Assembly: GCA_022701365.1 (NCBI GenBank)
Contig: JAKUHH010000080.1
Location: forward strand, 312,436 to 376,435
Length of the DNA stretch: 64,000 bases
Reading direction: 5' to 3'
Source of the DNA: Mycocentrospora acerina
Taxonomy: Eukaryota; Ascomycota; Dothideomycetes; Pleosporales
A program made the translations under genes and the position numbers. The notes under the pieces are model-generated. The model saw only the letters and a program-made list of their open reading frames with translations, made no database searches and was not told where the DNA came from. This document shows positions 1 to 11,800 of this stretch, piece after piece. The stretch's first letter is position 1. Every line of letters starts with the position of its first letter.

Positions 1-364
1 ATTCAACAACGCCCCACTCATACGACTTCTCCCTTTCACTACGACAGCTACCGACTCCATATCATGCACAATCAATATTTCAGGCCAACGAAATGACAGT
101 CGTCTACTCATGAATTATATCAATCGCCTCTTCCACAGATATCCTCTGTCGCCAAAGCCATTGTCAGAGCCTCACAGCTATCCTCTCGGCGCCCATACTA
201 CAAAACAAAGGCGAGAGGCTTGTCCTCCGGAAAATTCACGCCTCTGGTTGGAAGATCTATCTCCGCATTGCCATTCTTCAAATAATCGCTTCACAAAACA
301 AATCGAGGCTCACCGTCCCGCTAAACCTCACCATTATCATCGGCGCAAACGGCCGCAACACAAG
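1..364. other. 5' flank of first gene
   Basis: The open frame of the first gene runs back to position 110. The stretch from 110 to 364 codes for a His/Pro/Arg-rich string with no domain-like character, so I read it as leader or promoter rather than protein. Nothing else is recognisable. Confidence 0.4.
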
Positions 365-2308
365 ATGAATTCCTTCAACGGGCCCTGGTCCAAGGATCTC
401 GATGCACTCAAAAAATCTGTGCAGTCTATGCCCAAGGAGTACAGGTCGTCTTTCACTGCTGCTTCACAGGATGTACTAGAAAAGATTTGTGATCCTCATG
501 TTTTACATATATGGGAAACAGATTCAGACCTGGATGGATTGTTGCAGCTGACCAGTGTGGTTGCAAAGTTGTGTGACTTAGGAAGTGAGAAAGAGAAAAC
601 TAAGAGTGAGGGAAGGATGGTCGTAATTGCTGAGGAGAAAAGTGGAAGAGATAATTTTAAGAGGGTATGTGAGTTGGTTGAGTATTTGACAAGTGGAGAT
701 GGAAAGACTCATCTGGACGGTACGGTTTGTGCATTTGGGGGGATTTTAGTTGTGAGAGGATGGAACAATGCGCTGTCCAGCAACGGGAAAGAAGCAGACA
801 AGACTGTCAGAAGGATCAACACCGCGATTGAGCGTGTTTTAAGATTGGGTGGACTGAAGAGTAAGAACATAATTTGGCACCATGGGCCAGTTGTTCACTT
901 TCTCCTTCACTGGATCAACAGCACGACAACTAGACTTCGCAACGCCCTACACGCCATAACCATCACCAATTCCCTCGACCTTAGTAGCGGTATCGCGCCC
1001 TCTCCAGCGGGGAGATCAAATACCCTCCCATACCTACAGCGCCTTGAGCAATATGCCCGGAAATTAGACATCCCAGTCGTATTTCTAGACCCCACCTCCC
1101 AACTTATCAATCTTCCTTATTTAGCCACCTACATGTATTTTTTCGCCTATTATGTCAACACCTTCCTACCACCGTCCCTTTCCCAACTCCACCTTTACAA
1201 TTCTTACGACTCACTTCTCACCTTTTCGTTTCGACTCCGCGGTGCAAGTGACGCTACATACGGCCCTGAGCTCGTCAATATGGTGAAAGCGCACCTCAAC
1301 GCCGGAACCGCACGCTCATGGGCAAGGACTTGCATCGATCCGACAAGCTATACGAAGCAGGCATGTCGAGCCGCGGCTCAGGAGGCGGGGATTCATCGTG
1401 CAGTGCAGTTGGCAGACAGTCCATTTGCGATGCTTTCTCAAACGGAGACTGGCCCAGCAGCGTTTTCACGTCTTGCTGTTGGTCCTGCAAGTTCAGTCTC
1501 TGATTCTTTATATGCGGCCGCTCCGGTACAAATCTCCTTCTCAAATGCACGCCTTCGAGCCTCGTCATCGACGAACTTCTACATCCTCATTCCTTCTCCG
1601 TCTCCCTCGCTCATTGATGCTTCTACTACTGTCACAGTAGATGAGGCTCTCGAAAAATCAACATCTCGTATTCAAGGCCTCATGATGGGTGTGCTCGAGC
1701 GCATTCGCCAAACAAAAGGCATGCCCTCCATCAGCTCCTCCTCACGTGACACATGGAAAGAAGTCACAAAAGCATGTTCATGGGCAATAAAAGGATGCGA
1801 TAGGCTGCCGAAAGGTGTGGATGATAAGGTCAAGTTTGTAGTAGAGAAGTTCACCAAAGGAACTTGGGGACATATTTTGGGCGCGCCAAATGATGATGTC
1901 GAGAAAAACGTAGGGGGGTTTAGTGCAGGAGCAGGAGGGTATACGAGTGAAGCGGCGAAGAATTACATTACACAAAGAATGATGAGCGGAGGATATGGAG
2001 CGCAGCAGATGATGGTGCAGGGACACCCAGGAGAAATAAATCCTGCTTTGTATACACATCACGGACAGGGTGTACCTCCTCCAGGTTTCGTTCAAAATCA
2101 GCCCCAGGTGCAGGCCTCAGGATTCCCTCAGCATCTACAACATGCACAAGGATATGCCCTTCCTGCCCCATGCTACCCACAGCCACAAATGTATCCCCAT
2201 ACAACGAACTATGCATCCCCTCGCCCGCAACAAACGATGCAACGTCAGCCTATTAGTGTGAGATACCCACAGAGTGCGGGAGTACAAAGCATGGGTGGTC
2301 AATGGTAG
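365..2308 (+). CDS. Unrecognised 647-aa protein with Gln/Pro-rich tail
   Basis: I do not recognise this family. The uninterrupted reading frame gives 647 aa from the ATG at 365; an upstream in-frame ATG at 110 would add 85 aa of low-complexity sequence that looks untranslated. Residues 1-450 look globular, with mixed helical segments, no signal peptide and no clear membrane span. Residues about 515-647 are rich in Gly, Gln, Pro, Tyr and Met (repeated QPQ- and YPQ-like motifs) and probably disordered, as in RNA-binding or scaffold proteins. Base use changes inside the gene: about 450-870 is AT-richer than 900-1700. No intron is needed. It is a single-exon gene facing the proton pump tail-to-tail across 3.2 kb. 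Cytosolic or nuclear location is only a guess from the composition. Confidence 0.7.
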   Translation: MNSFNGPWSKDLDALKKSVQSMPKEYRSSFTAASQDVLEKICDPHVLHIWETDSDLDGLLQLTSVVAKLCDLGSEKEKTKSEGRMVVIAEEKSGRDNFKRVCELVEYLTSGDGKTHLDGTVCAFGGILVVRGWNNALSSNGKEADKTVRRINTAIERVLRLGGLKSKNIIWHHGPVVHFLLHWINSTTTRLRNALHAITITNSLDLSSGIAPSPAGRSNTLPYLQRLEQYARKLDIPVVFLDPTSQLINLPYLATYMYFFAYYVNTFLPPSLSQLHLYNSYDSLLTFSFRLRGASDATYGPELVNMVKAHLNAGTARSWARTCIDPTSYTKQACRAAAQEAGIHRAVQLADSPFAMLSQTETGPAAFSRLAVGPASSVSDSLYAAAPVQISFSNARLRASSSTNFYILIPSPSPSLIDASTTVTVDEALEKSTSRIQGLMMGVLERIRQTKGMPSISSSSRDTWKEVTKACSWAIKGCDRLPKGVDDKVKFVVEKFTKGTWGHILGAPNDDVEKNVGGFSAGAGGYTSEAAKNYITQRMMSGGYGAQQMMVQGHPGEINPALYTHHGQGVPPPGFVQNQPQVQASGFPQHLQHAQGYALPAPCYPQPQMYPHTTNYASPRPQQTMQRQPISVRYPQSAGVQSMGGQW

Positions 2309-5300
2309 ACCGCTTCCCTCTTGCTTTTTAGACATCTGTTAAAGGAATATCAAGGATTTTTGCGAATTTGGGGATTCATCCAAGAGATTCTAAATTCGGG
2401 GTGGAGGAGAAAGTGAGACCCGGTTTGTGAACTGCGATTTCTGAGATGTAGTAGTTAAGGCCTCTCAAGTGACGAATCTCAATCTCAGAGTTTTTGAGGG
2501 GCCTCGATAAATTTGGCCACGAGTCGCCTCATATGAGCCAGGCGAGGTGACGTTGTTTCTTGGAGGAAGCAAGTAAAAGCACATGACGAAACCCGATTGT
2601 AAAGAGAGTGTCAAGAAAAAACGACAGCCATCAATCAAACCCCTCTTCTTGAACTAGATAGGGAAGGACAAAATGAGTGAATGATAATTTTTGAGGAAGT
2701 GGAAAGAGCTAAGTTGACACGTCTCGATGCACTGTGCTCAGTTTTCTTTGTGCCGTTCAATCCAACAACCTTGCTCAATGGTATCCATATGGTTTTAACA
2801 TTTGAGGCGGAAGAGCAGGTTTCAAATTTGCAAATGATACCTGCTTTGTACTTTGTTGTATGTCCTTCCTCTTGAACTGCCCATATCGCTAATGTGACAC
2901 CCACACAAGCGACATGCCACGCACTCTTTGTCCAACACTTAGAAATAAGGCTAGAATTCTCGGAATCAAAGCTTTACAGACAAAAAATTGGCAATTTATC
3001 GTTTGGAGGCTTCAAGCATAACGGTACTGAACGGGAGCTGGGCGAGAAAATTTTGAAAGTCTGCCTGCAGGCGAAAAACGACAAGATCCATGTGTTTGCT
3101 CTAGTGCGTTAGCAAAGCCGAATTTAGTCGATTGAATGCTTCAATCTTATCAGACAGAGATATACCGACACATCACCGAGGCTTGTACAAACATCTTAAC
3201 AAGTAGGATAACTACCGTCCAGATGATTGGTTCGACACACGTACCAAGTTTATGCAAATTTCAACACTTTAGGTTCAGCTTCCACTCATGTTACACCTGT
3301 GCAGGATTTATCCATACTAAGAACAATTCGAGTATCTCTCGTACATACGGGCGACTTACCGTTTGCTCATTGGTACGGCTTGCGTGAACTCGAAGTACAC
3401 TAATTACATATCAATTTTGTGGCAGAACGGCGAACTGGTCACTCACAAACAGGGTCTTGGGCACTAAGTGAAGAAATTGAGTCTTAACCTGGCAAGTCTC
3501 TGTTGTTGAAACCATCAATCCTCAGAGTAGATATCCCGTTCACCTGATAGGGTGAACAGATTGGAGTAAACTGACCATTCAGAGACGTTCCCTTCACTCC
3601 GATCGTGTGGAAATGCATGTTTAATATATCATATGAGATTGCATGTTTCGACGACCTGAATACAACCTGATTGGACAGCTCAATCTTGCATTTGATTATC
3701 GCCGCAATCCGCCGACTCTGCTATGCAACGGGACTTCCACAATGTTACATTCTGTCCTCGAGTTGAAAAAAACGAAAGATGAAAATCTAGCCATAGAATG
3801 AATAGCATGAAAGCAAATAGACTTTAAGTGTATAGACTGAGCTTCGAGACCACGCACAAAGCAAGAAAACAGTCGAGAATACACCTCTCTCATAGTAAGC
3901 TTAGAGGAGATTCTTGTTATCTCAGCTATTCAAAAGTGAAATCAATCACTGCATACCCTAGCAGCACAGTAACCATGTCCTAAACAAACATCTTGAGCCC
4001 TGTTGCGCCCAGCAAGTCAAGCTCAAAACATGGCACATCCCTTGTAAACAAATTGGCATATATGCACGTGTATCGGCACATTTTCTGCTATGACATCAGG
4101 TGCACAACTCCCTGTCACTTCAACGGCGCATCCGTTTGAGACCATCCCGCGATGACATCAGAAACGCAGGACGTTGCATTCACCATGCGTCGTGAGGATT
4201 TCAAGTACACGACGCTTCTTGCTTTATGGCCTGTCAGCCTGTGTAGATCAGACGTCATGCCTGCTGATTAACTCGCAGCGAGATAAGAATGCTACCATGG
4301 CCTTGGTCGGACCGATACAAAGGCACCACGATCGACGGCGGAGACATACGAATGACATGCAACCGGCGGCAAGATCGTACAATACGAAGTATTAAGTAAC
4401 ATACTAGCCGAGATGAAGCAAAACAGTTCATCTCCATAAAAAAAACGACATGCTACCCGTCGTCTTGCCCGTGTGCCCCACATAAAAACAAGTCCGCCGG
4501 CGGCAACGATGAAAAGCAGCGCCGCCTCGGATCCATGGAATTCTCTCGTAATTGTCACTCTTTATCCCCGTCAGTAGTGAACACGACACCATCACGGCAC
4601 TCACCCTAATCAACAACCTACCCACAGCCAAGCCCATAGATACACCGCGCACATATTCACCCCAACCCCAGCCTTCCGATTCTCCACGAGAAGCGCGCCC
4701 CAAAACGCCCCGCTAAAAAACTCCAGCAGCTCCAGAATACGCCATCGGCTAACTAAACGACCTCGTACGCCACTAATGCGTCCTTCCCGAGGCCTGGGTC
4801 CGCTGCACGCACATGCATGCTTGCTGCACGCATATGCATGCCCGCGTCCAACGAGCGGGGAGAGCTTCCCTCAGCTCCATGAAGCTTGCTCTTAGATCCT
4901 TACCCCGCCTTCTTGTCGTGCACATCATCACTGCAATGTTGATGTGGGAAGATAAACCATTGTGTGGGTGGGCCAATCATGAAATGATATTATGCCTGTT
5001 CATGCGAGATACAGCTGGCACGTGGATGTGGTGATCGTGTGAACACCCGCGAATCTGCCCGGACGCGAGATTGTCAATACACACCGTACGCCAACACAGA
5101 TTGGACTACTCCACTCATCGCGTTGGAGAATGAACCGTAGTAAGCCACCTATCAAAGATAGACGAACGGCCGAGCACCCCCATTCAGGCAGCCACAATCA
5201 TAGCACAGATTAAGCTCAGGAAACGCCATCATGTAAAGCAGTAGGGGATGTCTTCGCACGGGATTTGATGATATGAATTGTAAGATATAGTTGAAAAGAG

Positions 5301-5479
5301 TCACAGCAGAATGGAGCAAATGATTGTTTAACATGTAAATGAATTTATGATGGTATACATGGAATGCTAGAAAGACAGCGATTAATTAGAACCTTCCGTA
5401 GAAGGCAGGCTTATCAAGCCTATCACAGATATTCAACCTCACATTTCCATCATGCAACCCCAACGCCTATATTCTACAT
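2309..5479. other. 3.2 kb intergenic, no gene seen
   Basis: Only short open frames (up to about 100 aa) occur, without domain resemblance or plausible splice partners. Composition is mixed and moderately AT-rich. The 3' untranslated ends of the two convergent flanking genes must lie at its edges. No transposon ends, tRNA or long repeat were seen. Confidence 0.5.
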
Positions 5480-8400
5480 CTACTCCTCATCATCGTCCTC
5501 AATGGCACGAGGAGCAATGACGTACCGTGTGGTACCAGTCTTCTTGTCAACTCCGTGCTCGAGGGACAGCTTGCTGAGGGCAGCAATCATGTTCTCGATG
5601 GCGGGGTTCTTGCGGTTACGGTCCTTGCGACCGAGGGAGTCGAGCCATGGAATTTGGTTGAGCAGGTAGTAGACAATGGCGATGATGATGGTGACACCAA
5701 TGGAGTAAGCCCAGATGACAACAACGGTGACAATGTCAACCCATCCATCGTCACGGAAGTTTCCGTGAGTAGGGGGGTTGGTCTGGTAAGGCTCACCGGA
5801 CATCCAGCCGAAGACGCAGAAGACAGTGGCAAGGGCATCGACACCCAAAATGGCACCAACCAGTTGGAAAGAGGGAAGAGTCTTGCCGCCGCGGGTGACG
5901 AAGATGAGCCAGTTCTCGGTAAGAGCAACCTCAAGGAACAGAATGGGCTGAATGGCACCAAAGTTCTGGATGACACCACCGTTGGGCAGGAAAAGGGTAC
6001 CACGAATGACCCAGGTACCAAGAGCAAGCAAGAGACCAAGGATGACGGAGATGAACCAGATCTTGGGCAATTGCCATTCGACAGGGCGCTGCTCAGAGTG
6101 TGCGTTGTCATAAGCGACGGCGACGGTGGCCAAATCAGCGAAGAGGGCCAAGAAGACGATAAGCTCAGCGCGAATGGTCTCGTTAAGGATGATCATAGTG
6201 GTGACAAGGTAAACCTCCAAGTGCAAGCAAAGGGCGATACGGTACTGGATATAAGCCTTCATACGCTGGAAAATCTGGCGGGCAGTCTTGATGGCCAAGA
6301 CGATCGTGGACAGACCAGGGGCAAGGAAGACGATATCAGCAGCAGCCTGAGCAGCCTCGGTGGAACCTTCGACAGCAATACCGCAGTCAGACTTCTTGAG
6401 AGAAGGAGCATCGTTGACACCGTCACCAGTCATGGCAGTCAAGTGACCACGCTGTTGCAACATCTCGACGACCTGGTACTTGTGCTCGGGGAAGACTTCA
6501 GCGAAACCGTCAGCGCGCTCAACGAGATCGTGCTGAGTGGTGCCGGTAAGACCGCCGTGGATAAGCTTGGTAGAGTTGTAAACCTTGGTACCGAGGGCAA
6601 GCATCTTGCAGGTCTCCTTGGCAATGGCAATAGCGTCACCAGTCAACATCTTGACGGGAACACCAAGTTGCTGAGCTTCAATGATAGTCTGGGCGGTATC
6701 CTCACGAGGGGGGTCGAACATGGACAAAAGACCAAGAAGGATCCAGTCACCATCGTTCTTCTGGTAAGCAACACCGAGGGATCGGAAACCACGACGAGCG
6801 AACTCGGCAGCCTTCTCCTTGTAGAGGGTAGCGGTGATCTCATCGCAGTTGGCGAGGTTGACAATGGCCTTGGGGGCACCCTTGGCGCAGACGTACTTGT
6901 CGCCTCCCATGTGGCAGATGGCAGTGATACGCTTGGACACAGGGTCGAAGGGTGTGAACTTCTCGGTCTTCCAGCCCATGTTGAGGATCTCGCGAGCCTT
7001 GGGGTAACGCCTGATGGTGAGAATAGTGACCTTGTCGATGGGATCGAGAGACTTGAGGTTGTGGGAAGAGGCAAGGGCAGCGACAGCCATCATCCAGTTG
7101 ACATCCTGGCCCTCAGCGACGTAGGGCTCACGGAGAGAGAGCTGGTTGGCGGTGAGGGTACCGGTCTTATCAGAGCAGAGAACATCAACACCAGCGAGGG
7201 ACTCAATGGCAGTGAGCTTCTGGACAATAGCCTTTTGCTCAGCGAGGTAGGCAGCGCCGACAGCGAGAGTGGTAGTGGTGACAACGGGAAGACCGACGGG
7301 AACACCAACAATGAACATGATCAAGGCGTAGTGGAGAAGGGTAACAGACTTGTCAGTTCCCTCACGGTGGGTGGCGATAGGAATGTTGCGGAAGAAACCA
7401 CCAATCCAGGCGAGGAGGATGAAGAACATGACCAAGACGAGGAGCGCTGTACCGATAGAGTTCATGATAGCCTTGAAGTGACCCTGGTCCTTAGCGCCCT
7501 GCACGAGAGTAGCAGTGCGACCAACGAAGGAGTGCTTAGCAGTGGCGACGACCATACCATAAGCCTTGCCGCGCTTGCAACCAGTGGTGTAGTAGGCAAT
7601 TTCACCCATGTACTTCTCAACGGCAAGGGACTCTCCAGTAATGGCAGACTGATCGGTGGCAACAAGAGAGTGGCCCTGGGTAATGGGATTCTCCTCGTCG
7701 AACTTCTCGTCATCGTCATCATCCTTCTCGTCATCGGGGTCGGCGTCATGGAACTTGTCTTCGGCCTTGAGCTTCAGGTACAGTTCGAAGTCCTCGGGGT
7801 GATCGTAGTCGCAGATGAGACGGACATCACCGGGGACGGTCTGACCCTCCTCAACGACGACGATGTCACCAGGGACAAGCTCGCGGGCAAGAATGGTCTG
7901 TTGCTGATTGTCACGAACGACGATAGCCTTCATGGCAATGTCACCCTTCAAACTGGCAACGACATCGGCAGCCTGCTTCTCTTGGTACCAACCGACAATA
8001 GCGTTGAGCAACAGGATACCGCAGATGACACCGAAATCGACCCAATCCTGAAGACCGGCGGCGAGCAGGGCAGCAACTTCCATGACTAAAAAGGAATTAG
8101 TTGATGGACTACTTCAGATTGCGCAGGGATGCTTACCGTAGAGGACGGGACCAGTGAAGTAACCGAGGAATTGCTTGAGCAAGTTCGTCTTCTCCGAAGA
8201 GATTTCGTTGTGTCCATAGCGCTTCCTGCGAATCTCGACCTCAGCAGAGCTGAGACCAGTGCGAAGTTCAGTGTTGACATCTACATCATGTGTTAGTACT
8301 TGTCTTCTCAAAGTATCATGTGGGTCGACTGCTTTGCATGCGGGTGGATTCGCGGAGATGCGTTGGTGCGACGAGCTAAAGCGTTCGCGGCTGATTGGCC

Positions 8401-8849
8401 CCACTGTACCTGCCGCGCAGCAGAAAAAGCTCAAGGGTAGTAGCTTGAGCTCGGACCCAATTTGGACCAGCCACCAATGTTGGCTCTGAAGCTCAACAAA
8501 GATAGGCAATGGCGCGCAAATGACGAGGGTAGTGCAGCGCGGCTTGCAAAAGCTAATTGGAAACAATAATAATAAGGAAATACGTACGCTCGTCGGGAAC
8601 CTCGCCAGCGTTCTCAACGGGAGCGGCAGCGGTTGCGGAACCAGACTTCCAGAACTGCCACCAGGCCTTCTTCTTGGTAGTAGGCTCGGCGTGAGGGTTG
8701 GTCCTGGTGTCGCGGTAGAAGAGGATGTACTTTTGCAGAGCAGTGTACTCATCCATGCCCTCGAACTCGGTCATGCTGACGATGGACTTCTGACGCTCGG
8801 CGGCAGAGCTGGCACGTCGCCCGCGCTCGACATCGTCGGTGGGCGCCAT
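5480..8849 (-). CDS. PMA1: Plasma-membrane H+-transporting P-type ATPase
   Basis: P3A-type proton pump: ATP-driven H+ export that energises the plasma membrane and sets cytosolic pH. Exons 8849-8588, 8280-8137 and 8085-5480 give 1003 aa. The phosphorylation loop CSDKTGTLT has its Asp near residue 441; TGES (actuator) is near 286, followed by MLTGD and TGDGVNDAP hinge motifs and the membrane motif FADLATVAVAYDNA carrying the proton-relay Asp. About ten membrane spans are apparent. Between the actuator strand ending GDVRLIC and DQSAITGES lies an Asp/Glu-rich insert of roughly 45-50 residues (about 228-276) that the classical Neurospora PMA-1 lacks as I know it, so this may be the second (PMA2-like) fungal paralogue. 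The C-tail ends in an acidic DDDEE. Intron 1 is long (307 nt). Codon bias is strong, as in highly expressed genes, which leaves an 844-aa open frame on the opposite strand. Confidence 0.96.
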
Positions 8850-11800
8850 GTTGGTGAATTAATGGGTGCTAAGGGGAGTTGTTGGGTATGCCGGAGGGTA
8901 TTATAAGGCGGGCATGCACAGAGAAGGCTCCACGCGACCAGACGATAAAGTTGAAGTGGTGTCGGGGTCGAGCAAGCTCAGCAAAGGTATCAGCGAGCAA
9001 GGCCTCCTCTGTGAAGAAAAGAAGAGCAGGAGCGAGTGCACAATATATCTCGCGGTCGCCCCAACAATCAGCCGAAGATCCGACGGCTTAGCAGAGTTTT
9101 CCCTGGTCGAATTGGATTGTGTTGATAGGCCACCCAACTAAGGTAAGGTTGAATCTCCGGCCTCGTCGATTTTGTGTGAGGGATTTAAGTGTTATGATGA
9201 AAGACTAGTGACGTTAGTGCAACGCTCAGGCCAGGGAAGGTGCCAAGCTTGTCGCGTTCTGCGGAGCGCGACCAGGTTGGCGCCTTTCCGTGTTCACGCC
9301 TGGCTTGCTGACCTCTGGTTGCGATGCGATTGCGATATGCTTTGGCATGGCAACATGGCATCATCGCTGCCCTCAGCCTGAGCCCGGTGCGAGCCTCTGC
9401 TCAGTTCCGTGCGCCCTTGCTGACGACCGGGAGCGGCGTGACCGCCCGGCAAACACGGACGCATCGCATGCTGCAAGCTCATTCCAACAGATCAACGCTC
9501 AATGGTCATAAAATCGCGATCCAGTGTGGGATAGCGCGTCTTCGTGCATATCCCGGCAGATGACGTTGATTCTAGTCTGTTCAATATCTCCACCACCCTG
9601 CCTCAGCTGCACGGCACCGTACTGGGCGTAGCTTCGAGCCTGTGGCCCCCATGCATCAAGCTTCCGCATTCTCCAAGATGATAAAAGCTTCGCAACTTGG
9701 CTGCAGCGTCGCCTCTGAGCGCGAGGCATTTTCGAACAGACCGCGTCCGAGACGAGAGCAGCCCAGGGCCCCACGCGAGCCTTTTTTTTCATGTCGTGTT
9801 CTCTAGATGATCAATCTGGCCCCACGGCGTATCTTCTTGGACAGCCCTATCCGAGCCACCCCATCACCACAATGTGCAACACAAGCGTCCAGCCCGCCAG
9901 GGCAACCTCAGCACAAATGTTCGCAGCCCCAAGTCCGACCCCCCGCGCTCTGGGATGCGACGGTTCCCCAAAACGGACCGAAACGCCCAGCCACTTGTTA
10001 TCCTTCCTGCGATGAGGCGCCGCCGAAGCGGCGTCAAATCAGTTTGACGGTTGATTAGAAGAGCCCCATCAGCCGCCGAGTTACTACCAATCCGTATCCG
10101 AGTTGCCTAGGGCAACCATCGTTCCAATTACCTTAGACTGTATGGTCATACATTCCTTAATAACGCGCCGTTGCACTGGCAGCGACCTATCCACTCGAGC
10201 ACGCAGGGTCTCAGCCTTGGAGCCATGGATGTCAGTGTCAAGTGTGCTCTGGACGCCCCAGGCCTCTCTGCAAGGCGCAAATTTGCTCAACCCTTTACAA
10301 CATATGGAAGGCTTTCCCAAGTAGGAAGCTGCGATTTGCCACCCCACGTGACATTAATCCTCGCACCCGATGCCTGGCCATGCCGATGTCTCGCCGTAAC
10401 TTCACCATTGCTCACCGCATCAAAGTCGGGGATATCGAATTGCCTCACTTGCCTCGGTGTACTTCCCTCATGAAATGCCGACCTGAGTCGCCAGTCTGCT
10501 TCCGCTGTCGGACCGTCGACGTTACAGCCGCACCACGTCCATCTTAATGGCGCTTGAGGCTCTTCCACCGGAAATCTGGCTTGTGACCTTTTCGTCTTTC
10601 AACGACCGTTGTTTCGCTTGGTTCATTCTGCGACACCCTCCGCATGTACGTAATGTGCGCATGTCCAGCTCTCTCGGATCATTCTCGCATTTCCTGCATC
10701 TCGGCCTCAGTGTCTTCGCGATATGAGATGACGTCTTCGCCGGCTATCTACGAGCACTCCCGAATCTACTATTAGGTACGCAGTTGCATGTTTGTTTGAA
10801 TCAACTCCCCGGCTACTGCGACCCCGAGCCATTCTAAGTAGTGGAAGTTGCGTAACTTCACCAAGCCTGCCTTTGGGTCTCCCAATCCCCGAATCCAAAT
10901 TATATCTCAGGCTACGATAAGTTTCTTTTGTTTTCCTGAACAGCAGACACGCATTTTCCTGTGAGTTTACGGCCGTTGTCTTGCGGGTTTATGCTCGGCC
11001 ATAGCATTCTTCATGTTGTGACTTACAGGAACACCGAGACCAAAATCCCGAGCACTAGTATCGCAGAAGGATCCAGGCGTTAAAAATCTACTCGGCTTTC
11101 ATATTGTCACTCACTACATTTTATCTTCGCTCCCGCAATACCAAGGCCTCCGATGTCCTGGCGTTGTGTGATCCAGCGCCTGCTTTGCACACTTCAATAA
11201 TGCAACGAAGTTCCGACAACACGCGACCGCCTGACTAAAACGTTCTCCGCTACCCTCCATACGCAACACGAAAACGAATACGCCTACTCCACAGACCATG
11301 TTCTGTGCCTTTTCACGACCAGCTCCGAACTCATCCATACCCCGGCTTTGACTCAACCACATACCTTTAGACCCGTGTCGGCTCTCCGTGCAACTCATTC
11401 ATTTCTCGTAGTACATTTAGATTTCTCGCCATTTTTCTATTAACTTTGAGCGAAACACGAATTCAGACGGCCTTGGCACAGATAACAATACTTAACACAC
11501 GCTTTCTCCCTGGCGTGTCGCAAGTGACTGTGTATCACAATTCAAAAGAAGATCTTTTTTGTTTTGGTACGACGGAGGTGCGCTGATCGCGCTTGGCACT
11601 AAATCTCCTCTCACCCTCGACTCAGACTCGTGTCTCGAGCAATGCAGATCGACAATATTCACGACAAAGCTTTATTTCCTGGGGGATCTTGTCTCTTAAT
11701 TTCGACGCGTCTGTGTCCTCGAATTACCAATTTCCACCCACAATACCTCGATTGTCCCCAGGCTCTCATCTGCGTTCCTTCGTTCTTGTGTGGGTCGGGT

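Noticed and set aside
110..364. N-terminal extension of the first gene
   Set aside because: The 85 extra residues look like translated leader sequence; protein-like text begins at the ATG at 365.
5555..8089. 844-aa open frame antisense to the proton pump
   Set aside because: It mirrors the pump exon exactly; strong GC3 codon bias removes stops on the other strand. Its text is low in hydrophobic cores, rich in Gly/Asp/Asn, and has no domain.
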